Below the pieces are notes generated by a model. It was given only the letters and a program-made list of their open reading frames with translations. It searched no databases and had not been told where the DNA came from. 64,000 nucleotides of DNA from an uncultured Tropicimonas sp. Lineage in GTDB: Bacteria; Pseudomonadota; Alphaproteobacteria; Rhodobacterales; Rhodobacteraceae. The stretch covers positions 86,280 to 150,279 of the forward strand of contig CANLZY010000014.1 in NCBI GenBank assembly GCA_947495685.1, written 5' to 3'. A program made the translations under genes and the position numbers. Of the stretch, positions 44,578-53,400 are shown piece by piece; position 1 is the first letter of the stretch; every line of letters begins with the position of its first letter.

Positions 44578-45764
44578 AGGAAAGCTGGCGCTGGTACGGA
44601 CCGTTCGACAACATCACGCTTTCGGAAATCCGCCAGACGGGTGCGACAGGGATCGTCACTGCCCTGCACGAGGTTCCCTATGGCGAGGTCTGGACACGCG
44701 GCGCAATCGCCGACCGCAGACGCGAGATCGAGCGCGCCGGACTGAAGTGGGTCATGGTCGAGAGCCTGCCGGTGCACGAACGCATCAAGCGCGGCGACGG
44801 GGACCTGTCTCAGCTGTTCGCGAACTATCGTCAGTCGATGGCGAACCTCGCCGAAGAAGGCGTGACCGCGATCTGCTATAATTTCATGCCATTGCTGGAC
44901 TGGACTCGCACCGACCTGACTGCGCCGACGGCCAACGGCGGCACCTGCCTGCGGTTCGATGCAACCCGGATGGCCGCCTTCGAAATCCACATGCTCGGAC
45001 GGGCTGCAGCGGCAAACGATTATCCAGCGGAGGTACAGACAGGGGCCGCGGCCTGGTTCGAAGCCTCCAGCGACGCGGACCGCGAGGCCTTGCTGGGCTC
45101 GATCATGTCGGGCCTGCCGGGGGCATTTGACCGGTACGACATCTCGGGCCTTCGCAAGGCGCTGACACTGTACGACGGGATCGGGCGGGAGGAATTGCGC
45201 GCCAACTATCGCCGCTTCCTCGAAGAGGTCGTGCCGACGGCGGAAGATCTGGGAATGCGCCTGTGCGTACATCCCGACGACCCGCCGCGCGACATCCTGG
45301 GCCTGCCGCGGATCGTGTCCAACGCCGAGGACATCGCCTGGATTCTGTCGGCGGTAGACAGCCCGGCCAACGGATTGACGCTGTGTTCCGGCTCGTTGGG
45401 GGCCAATCCGACCAATGACGTGCCCGCAATCGCGCGCCGGTTCGCCGACCGGGTTCATTTTGCGCACCTGCGTAACGTCGCCAAGGAAAGCGACGGATCC
45501 TTCGAGGAAGCCGAACACCTGGAGGGTGACACCGACATGGTTGACCTCGTTCGCGCCGTTCTTGAGGAAGAACAGCGCCGTCGTGGCGCAGGCCGGGCGG
45601 ACTGGAACATCGTCTTCCGCCCCGATCATGGACAGGAACTGTTGTCCGACGTCGACCGGCAGAACCCGCCCGGCTATCCGCTGGTCGGGCGCCTGCGTGG
45701 GCTGGCCGAACTGCGTGGCGTCGCCAAAGCATTGTTATCCATCGCCCCGGTAGCGGCTGAATAA
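44574..45764 (+). CDS. uxuA: Mannonate dehydratase
   Basis: A 396-residue TIM-barrel dehydratase removing water from D-mannonate to give 2-keto-3-deoxygluconate; needs a divalent metal. The start WRWYGPFDNITLSEIRQTGA and the family motifs CYNFMPLLDWTRTDL, RLCVHPDDPPRDILGLPRI, CSGSLGANPTNDV, FAHLRNV and the C-terminal RPDHG are all recognisable. ATGA overlap with uxuB. It is the last gene of the uronate set; a strong terminator follows. The product would need a KDG kinase and aldolase encoded elsewhere. Confidence 0.95.
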   Translation: MKESWRWYGPFDNITLSEIRQTGATGIVTALHEVPYGEVWTRGAIADRRREIERAGLKWVMVESLPVHERIKRGDGDLSQLFANYRQSMANLAEEGVTAICYNFMPLLDWTRTDLTAPTANGGTCLRFDATRMAAFEIHMLGRAAAANDYPAEVQTGAAAWFEASSDADREALLGSIMSGLPGAFDRYDISGLRKALTLYDGIGREELRANYRRFLEEVVPTAEDLGMRLCVHPDDPPRDILGLPRIVSNAEDIAWILSAVDSPANGLTLCSGSLGANPTNDVPAIARRFADRVHFAHLRNVAKESDGSFEEAEHLEGDTDMVDLVRAVLEEEQRRRGAGRADWNIVFRPDHGQELLSDVDRQNPPGYPLVGRLRGLAELRGVAKALLSIAPVAAE

Positions 45765-45790
45765 GCGCGTTCCATCGCTCCATATTCCAT

Positions 45791-45820
45791 GGCCCGGACT
45801 CGCCGTCCGGGCCTTTTTTT
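45791..45820 (+). terminator. Strong intrinsic terminator after uxuA
   Basis: GGCCCGGAC (45791-45799) and GTCCGGGCC (45805-45813) form a perfect 9-bp stem with a five-base loop, followed by seven T. It ends the uronate operon and, in the other direction, lies just past the convergent SDR gene. Confidence 0.85.
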
Positions 45821-45826
45821 AGTCGC

Positions 45827-46687
45827 TCAAGTGGCCAGAAACTGATCGAACACCTGCGCCTGGAGCTTTTTCCCATCCGGGTCGAGATCCGTCTTGAGCC
45901 CGCAGAAGGCCTCTCCCCACTTCGAGGTGCGGGTCCGGATCGGCGGGGTCTCCGACGCCACGCATTCCATCACGACCTTGGCCACCTCGTCCGAGGTCTG
46001 ATAGATGTCACCACCGCCCTGCCGCCGTTGCGCTCCGCCGATATACGCCTCCAGGATGGGCCGGTACTCGTCATCAAGGATGCCGCCGGTGCCTTCGATC
46101 TGACGCAGGGCGTTCGCGGCAAATTCCGACGCAATTCCGCCCGGCTCAACCACCGTGAAGTTGATGCCGAAATTCGGCGTGATGTAACAGGCCATGGCCT
46201 CCATCATGCCTTCGACGGCGAATTTCGCGCCGCAGTAGATCTCGTTGAAGGGTTGCCCCACCAGCCCGCCAACCGAGGAGATCGTCACGATATGTCCGCT
46301 GCGCTGCTTGCGCATCTGCGGGATGACGGCCTTGGTGCATCGCACGACCCCCATGTAGTTGACGTCCATCACCCACTGGATCTCGTCCTCCGTGGCCTGT
46401 TCGACGGTGCGGACAAAACCGGCCCCGGCGTTGTTGACCAGAACGTCGATGCGGCCTTCGCGGGCGATGACCTCGTCCACTGCGGCGGTCACGCTGGCCG
46501 TGTCCTGCACGTCCAGTTGCAGGACTTCTATCGCCACACCAGCGTCTTTGGCTGCCGCATCAAGGGCGTCGCGTTTGGCCAGGTTTCGCATGGTTGCATA
46601 GACCGTGTGGCCGGCTTCGGCCGCCTGTACGGCGATGCTGATGCCCAGACCGGTGGAGGTGCCGGTCACGAGAATGACCTTTGACAT
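45827..46687 (-). CDS. Short-chain dehydrogenase/reductase
   Basis: A 286-residue classical SDR. Cofactor motif TGTSTGLG at residues 8-15, NNAG in the middle, and the catalytic Ser-Tyr-Lys seen in TISSVGGLVGQPFNEIYCGA with the Lys right after. NAD(P)-dependent oxidation or reduction of an unknown hydroxyl or keto group. ATG at 46687 lies at the natural family start; a longer in-frame region upstream is not homologous. The TetR gene is immediately upstream on the same strand (41 bases), so the two are likely one transcription unit. Confidence 0.85.
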   Translation of the reverse strand: MSKVILVTGTSTGLGISIAVQAAEAGHTVYATMRNLAKRDALDAAAKDAGVAIEVLQLDVQDTASVTAAVDEVIAREGRIDVLVNNAGAGFVRTVEQATEDEIQWVMDVNYMGVVRCTKAVIPQMRKQRSGHIVTISSVGGLVGQPFNEIYCGAKFAVEGMMEAMACYITPNFGINFTVVEPGGIASEFAANALRQIEGTGGILDDEYRPILEAYIGGAQRRQGGGDIYQTSDEVAKVVMECVASETPPIRTRTSKWGEAFCGLKTDLDPDGKKLQAQVFDQFLAT

Positions 46688-46728
46688 GGGGATGATTCCT
46701 TTCGTTGGCCGGAGGCGGGCCGGATGTG

Positions 46729-47304
46729 TCAGTGCGTCCGCAAGCATGCCCAGAGGCGGGCAAAGGTCTGATCGACCTCTTTGCGGTTGGGGGGCGTCCC
46801 AGCCATGGCGGCCTTGCGGGCAAGGTGCATCGCGGGCCCGATGAGAAGATTGACAGCGACGCCCAACGGCATGTCGTCCAGCGTGCCATCGTCGATGGCC
46901 GTCTGGATCAGCGCGTTGACCTCGGCTTGCAAGGGCGCAACAAGCGCCTTCTGATCCGGCGTCAGGACCTGCGCGGCCCCGGCATATTCGAGAAACAGGA
47001 AATGGTCGGGCCGCTCCTGCAAGAACGTCAGGGTGTTCTCCCACATGGCGCGGATCACCACCTCGGAACCATCGGCCTCTGCCGCCTGCATCAACCTGGC
47101 GTGAAAGTCCTGCTTGATGCGCAGGTAGGTGGCCTGCAGCATGTCGCCTTTGGTGTCGAAATGCAGATACAGCGTTCCGGCCGAGACCTTTGCGGCCTTG
47201 GCGATATCGGCCATCCCGGCCGCGCCGATCCCCTTGTCCACGGCCACGCGGACAACGGCATCGACGATCCGTTCAAGCATTTCTTTCTTGGTCGCGCGCG
47301 TCAT
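46729..47304 (-). CDS. TetR-family transcriptional regulator
   Basis: A 191-residue regulator. The helix-turn-helix at residues 24-46 (AGMADIAKAAKVSAGTLYLH) is typical. The C-terminal ligand domain is helical. The ATG at 47304 is used; an ATG at 47314 falls inside the perfect palindrome. The regulator probably binds that palindrome and controls its own gene and the SDR behind it. Ligand unknown. Confidence 0.85.
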   Translation of the reverse strand: MTRATKKEMLERIVDAVVRVAVDKGIGAAGMADIAKAAKVSAGTLYLHFDTKGDMLQATYLRIKQDFHARLMQAAEADGSEVVIRAMWENTLTFLQERPDHFLFLEYAGAAQVLTPDQKALVAPLQAEVNALIQTAIDDGTLDDMPLGVAVNLLIGPAMHLARKAAMAGTPPNRKEVDQTFARLWACLRTH

Positions 47305-47310
47305 GGCATC

Positions 47311-47344
47311 CCATTTCAGAAATGAATATTCATTTCTGAAATGG
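47311..47344. promoter_or_regulatory. 34-bp perfect palindrome, probable TetR operator
   Basis: Bases 47311-47344 are exactly self-complementary, with arms starting CCATTTCAGAAATGAAT. It lies at the 5' end of the tetR gene, seven bases before its ATG at 47304, so a bound repressor would block its transcription or translation. Perfect symmetry over 34 bases is unusually long for a TetR operator. Confidence 0.75.
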
Positions 47345-47425
47345 TCATTAGACCGACGTGCACAGAGCGTCAATGACGATCCCTGACCGCCCATCGGCCA
47401 TCACAGGCACCGCGCCGCGGCATCG

Positions 47426-50400
47426 TCAACTGAAGAGGAACGCACCGTCGTCGTGAAGCGTGCCATAGGTCGTCGATGGATAGCCCTGCCCGAACACCGC
47501 GGAATGCTCGGACCCGACCGACAGATAGCTCAGTCCGTTGTAGCTCTCTGCCAGCGGCCCAGTGCCTTGATTCGAGAACCGGAGCGCGACGTCGTTCAAT
47601 CCGATTTCGGCAAACAGGATCCGGTCGATATCAAGGTCCGATGCGGCGGTGCCCTTCAAAATGACCCGGGCGCCCCCCACGTCGATCTCCAGCCCCTTTG
47701 TAGTTTCCCGGAACCTCAACGGACCACCGCCGTCGCCCAGATCCGCGAGGGTTTCCGCGCCGGACGGATCAGGCAGGTCACTCGCTCCGGGAATGTCCGT
47801 GAACAGCAGCAGGTCATTCAACGGATCGAAGTCCCGTATCGTGGTCTTGACGTTCGGGGTGCCGTCCGGCTGGCTTCCCTGCCCTGTTACACCGAAGATA
47901 TCCCGCCCATCGCCACCAACGGCGACCTTTGTGCCAGCGTCGAACAGAAGCACGTCATTTCCCGCGCCACCCTCGGCGCGATCTTTGCCGACGCCCGTGT
48001 GCAGCAGATCGTGTCCGTCACCGCCGTACATCCTGTCATTGCCCTTGCCGCCCGCGGCAACATCCTTGCCATCCTGACCATAGACCTTGTCGTTGCCGTT
48101 GCCACCGGCGATCACATCCTCACCCGCGCCGCCGCGCAGGATGTCCTTGCCACCCAGTCCCTTGATCACATCGTCACCGGTGCCGCCCTGCATGCTCTCG
48201 CCCAGCGTCGTGCCTGTCATGATGGCACCTCCCCGGAGTACATCCGCCGCTGTTAACGGAAGCGCCTCCGCCAAATCCACTTCGGTGCCATCCTCGAAGG
48301 CCAAGGTCTCCACACCGGGCGTTGGCGTGTCGTTCTTGTAGTGACCCTCCAGCACGATCTTCTGACCGGATCCGGGTCCGCCGATATGCAATTCCAGCGC
48401 CTTGCCGACCTTCAGGAAGGTAACATCATCCGGGGTGAACCCATCTGCCAGAACCACACGGTCGTTTCCGCCGTTGCGGGTCTCGGCAACCGTTTCAACA
48501 CCGATACCGGAGGATGCGAACACATAGGTGTCGTCGCCCAGCCCGCCGATATACGTGTCGTCCCCGGCGAGCCCCACAAAGGTCTCATCCGCCGCCGTGC
48601 CCTGCAGCACGTCGTTGCCCTCCGTTCCCACGATCGTCGTCTCGTCAGCTGCCGCGATGAAGATCGCGGTGTCCAGCAGGCCATCTCCACCGTCCGCAAC
48701 GATGAATTCGACCGTATTGACCCCGTCCACAAGCGGCCCGGAGACTTCAAGGACCGTTGTGTAAGAATCCGCCCGCAGAACATCGGCATGCCTGCCGCTT
48801 CCCGCCAGGTTCATCGACAACGCGTCGTTCGACACGTAGCCCGGGGCTGCCATCAAGGCGTTCAGCGAAGCCTGGGTGCCATCGGGCAGCACCAGCGCCG
48901 AAACTCCGTTGACCTTGATATCGATCACGTCGGCATCAGCCTCGCCGCCAAATTCCGGCAACTCTTCGCTGACGATCACCACCCGGAACAGGTCCGCCGT
49001 CACGTGTTCGGCACTCACAAGGTCGACCGAGAATTCGGCCATCAGCGCGGTACGGTCACCGTTGGCACCGGGGGCACCCAGATCGTCGTTCAGATCACCG
49101 ACGCTGGTAACATCGCCCGACGACGCTTCGACCAGCCCGCTCAGCGTCTCGCCATTGGCAAATGCCTCGGCGACGTACAGGTAGAGCGGCTCTTCGGTGG
49201 AGACGCGTTCGGTCAACTCGAACGTCACCGCTCCGCCATTGCCCATCGACATGCCGCCGCCCGTCTGCGCGCCCTGCTCGTAATCGAAGGCCCCCAGGCG
49301 CGTCCACCCTTCGTCGATCATTCCGTTGATCGTCCCGTTCAGGTCGCGATCGAGGCCGGGCTGTATCTGCGCCCCGGCGTCGAGATGGGTGCCTCCAGCG
49401 GAAAAGTCGAACACGTCCAGCGCATCCGGATCGCGTTTCAACACGCCGTCGGAATCGAATTTCAGCTTCGCTCGTGTCAGGACAACGCCATCCAGATCAA
49501 AGCCGGTGAAGATCCCGTCCGCACCTTCACCATTGCCACTGTCCGCGATGGTCAGAGACTGGATGCCGCCGGCAATTGACGACAGGTCGGCAAAGAAGAT
49601 GGTCGACCCTGTCCCGGTAGACCCGACAGAGGTGAAAGTCAGATCCGATGCGGCTCCGGCCAGTTCCCCCCGCGCATCGCGTCCATCCTCGACGTTCTCA
49701 CCCGGCAGGCGGGCAACCTGCCCGGTCGACAGAACATAGCCATAGGACAGGCCGAAAGGATCGTCCTCGAACGTGCCGACAGCATCAAGCGAGCCCTCGA
49801 ACGTGCCACCAATCAGCGTGATGCCCGACCGGGTGTAGTCCTGTACCGCGCTGTCGATAAAGTCGGCCAGTTCCTGAATGGCGCTTTGCGGTTCGGCATA
49901 ATCGGAGATCGGCCGCACGGTGAACCCGCCCAGCCCGATCCCGGCCGAGATCGTCTGTGCCGCCAAGGCAAACGGATCGTTGTTGGGCTCGAAGACCGCG
50001 CGGACCTGAAGATCGGACAGCCGGGGGCCCTCTGCCACTTCGGTGGCAATGTCTATGGACTTGTGATTGAGCGACAGCTGGGACACGCCGCTGAGGGAAG
50101 CAACGACATGACCTGTCTCCGCCCAGAGGATGTGGGTCGTCGCGCCGCCTGTCGTGATGCTGTAATTGTCGACACTGCCGTGCAGCATCAAAGTGTCCTT
50201 GGATTTGTCGAAATCGGTGATGGCCGCAAAGTCCGAAGCGAACTCGCCGTAGAGGGTGCCATCGACAGACCCCAGCACGAAAGTATCCCCCCCCTTGCCG
50301 CCGGTCAGGATCTCGGCCCCATCGGCACGCCCCGCCTGACCGCCTTCCAGCCAGTCCGCGCCATCGCCGCCGATCAAGGTATCCTGGCCGCGACCGCCAA

Positions 50401-53400
50401 ACAGGTCATCTCTGCCGGACGCGCCACGCAACACATCGCGGCCAAGGCCCCCAAGCAGCGTGTCGTTGCCGCCACGACCGTTGATCGTGTCGGCCCCACC
50501 GGCGCCATCGATATAGTCACCCGATGTGACCGAGCTTTCGTTCGCGGTGATTCCGACGATGTCGTCGCCGTTGTCCGTCCCGATAAGGTCCATTCTCTCG
50601 AAATTGCGATACGTGCTGGTGTAGGTTGCCCCGCCCAGGGTGCCGCCGCTGATGAGCATTCCGGCCTTCAGGGCGTTCGCCGCACCCGTTCCGAAGGAAG
50701 TGATGTCCAGCTTCAACAGGGTTTCGCCGGAATAGTTCAATCGCAACGTGTCGGTGTCGGTGATGCTGCGCAGGCCGCTCTCCCCTGCATCGACATCGTT
50801 GCTGCCATAGTCGAGCTGAACAATGTCCTGCCCACCGCCGGTCTCGAAAGTGTTGTCCACGGCGCCCAGCTGCACCAGGTGGTCGCCGCCGTCGCCGGTC
50901 TTGACCACCTGCAGCCGTTCAAAGCCGCTCACCGCGCCACCGTCGACAAAGGACACGGTGTCGTGGGTTTCCGAGACGGAATCGCGCACGATCATCTCGA
51001 CCCCGGTGTCGTCATAGGAGACGTCGATTTCAAGCGTGTCGATCCCGGCCCCACCGTCGAGAAAGAACGTCTCGGCAATCGTGTCGTCCTTGATCCGGCT
51101 GACCAGATCGTTGCCACTGCCGGCCAGCACCTGGTCGCGCCCGGTGCCCGCATGGATCGTGTCGTTGCCGGCACCCGTGTTGATGATGTCGTCGCCAAGG
51201 AAATAGTTGTGCTCGGGCTTGTCCTCGGCGGCCAGGTCTTCATGCGAGGCGATCACATCGTTGCCGCTGCCGGTGGTCACATGCATTCGTTGCACGGAAT
51301 CGAAATCGACGTAGGTTTCGCCGCCGTCGGCACCGCGGACGACGCCGTCGATCTTGTTGATCTTGACGAGTTCCAGACCTTCGTCGATGGCGCCCCAGTC
51401 GAGTCGCAGCGTGTCCTTGGCACCGCCGCCCTTGACCGTATCCATCTCGCCGCCAAAGGCACCGGGGTCCAGGATGTTGTCCTCACCGTCGCCCTGTATC
51501 GTGTCTCCGAGGATCGTGCCGACCACGGCCTCCACGCCGCTGATGGTCTCTTTGCCAAAGTGGCCACCGCCGGTCACTTCGCCGACCTGCAGATCGATAT
51601 CGACCGCCACCAACAGGTCCGAGTAGTCGGCCCAATCGTACCCGAGCCCACCGTTCAGCGTGTCACGACCGTTGCCGCCCACCAGCCAGTCGTTGCCATT
51701 GTGCCCCTCGATTTCGTCATTGCCGTTCAGGCCGCGCAGCACGTTGTCCGTTTCGTCCCCCAGGATATAGTCCCGATAGGCCGAGCCATCGACATCCTCG
51801 AAGGAACTGTCGCCGTGGATGTCACGTGCGATGCCGTGCTGGTCCACCTCGTCCGCCCGCATGATGATATCAACGCCACCCGTGGTGCGACCGGTGGCGG
51901 TTCCGTAGGCCGGGGGCCGGAGAGAGCCCAGGCTGGCCAGATCCACGTCAACGCCCTCGTCCGACGTCTCGTAACTGAGCAGGTCACGTCCCTGGTCGAG
52001 ATCGTCCGCATAGACATCACCACCGCCGTCCAGCGTATCGCCATCGACGCCGCCATGGACCACATCGTCGCCGCCACCCGCCAAAACCGTGTCGGCCCCG
52101 TCGCGCCCGTCGATGACATCGTTGCCTTCGGACGCCTCGACGTGGTTGTCCGCATCGTCGCCGACAAAGCTGTCACCGTAGAAGGTCAGCAGATAGCCTT
52201 CGATCCCGGCCACCGTATCGCCTTCGGCGTCGCCACCAAAGAACGTGCCTTCGTCGAGATTGATTCCGACCGCCGCGGGCGAGAACGCATAGGTGGCATA
52301 GTCGAACCCGGTGCGGCCCCGGATGTCGTCAGCGCCCGCGCCGCCCTCGATCAGGTCATCGACAGTGCTGCCCTTGAGAAAATCGTCCCCGTCCCCGCCC
52401 TGCAACATGCTTGCATAGGCCTCGGATGCCTCCAGGTGATCGTCGAACCGAGATCCGCGCAGTCGATCCACACCGGACAGGATGTCGCCTTCGGCATGGC
52501 CACCCTCCCCGACAAGATATTGAAAGCCGCCGTTGGACAGGAACTGGCGGGTGATGGTCACAGCCTCGGGACTGTCGGAATAATCCGCCTCGTCAATGCC
52601 GCTGGTGCCATAGAACGTGTCGGCGCCCGGACCGCCGATCATGATGTCGTCGCCCGAGTGGCCGACGATGAAATCGTCACCCCTACCACCGTCCAGAACA
52701 TCGTTGCCGGCCATACCTTCCAGCACGTCGTCCATTGCGCCGCCGATCAGGATGTCGTTGCCGTTGCCGCCGTTGAAGTCCACGGCAACACCAAAATCGG
52801 TGGCAACCGACATGCGGTCAGCGGCGTCGCCGGCCTCTGCCACGATCCGGTCAAAGCCGCCTTGGCGCCAATGGCTCTCGACAAAGCCGAACGCCATGAC
52901 GTCGAGCTTGTTGGGAAGTTTGTCGCCGTTTTCCTTCAGCGCATAATCGACGTGGAAGACCTCGCGCGCGATCCGCAACTCTGCGTCCGAAATCTGGTCG
53001 GGCAACTCGATATGGCGGTATTCCTCCTTGAAATCCACCTGACCCGGAAGCTCGCGCAGCGGCGAGCGGGCATCGGAGACGTTCAGCACCAGATCGCCGT
53101 CATCCTTGCTGGCAAGGTTGATCCCATCCATCCGGTGACCGCGTGGTCCCAGCGTCGATGTCACCGAGCAGGGATCGAAATTGAACTGCGCCAGCACCGT
53201 TTCGGCCAGCCGGACACGCTCCGTCACCGACAGCTTGCCAACGCCGACCTTGACCTCGATGTCGAGCCCGGCCAGCAACTCCCCGGTGATGGGGTCAAAG
53301 AAGCAGTGGCCCAGATCGCCCAAACGCGCCTCGCCGTCGCCCCCCGCGAGTTCGAGTCCCAGGGTGCCCTCGACTCCGCCCACGGCAGAAACCTTGACCA

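Noticed and set aside
47935..48165. Near-regular 27-base periodicity considered as a CRISPR array
   Set aside because: The repeats are codons of RTX nonapeptides in the coding frame, and vary at third positions; no unique spacers are present.
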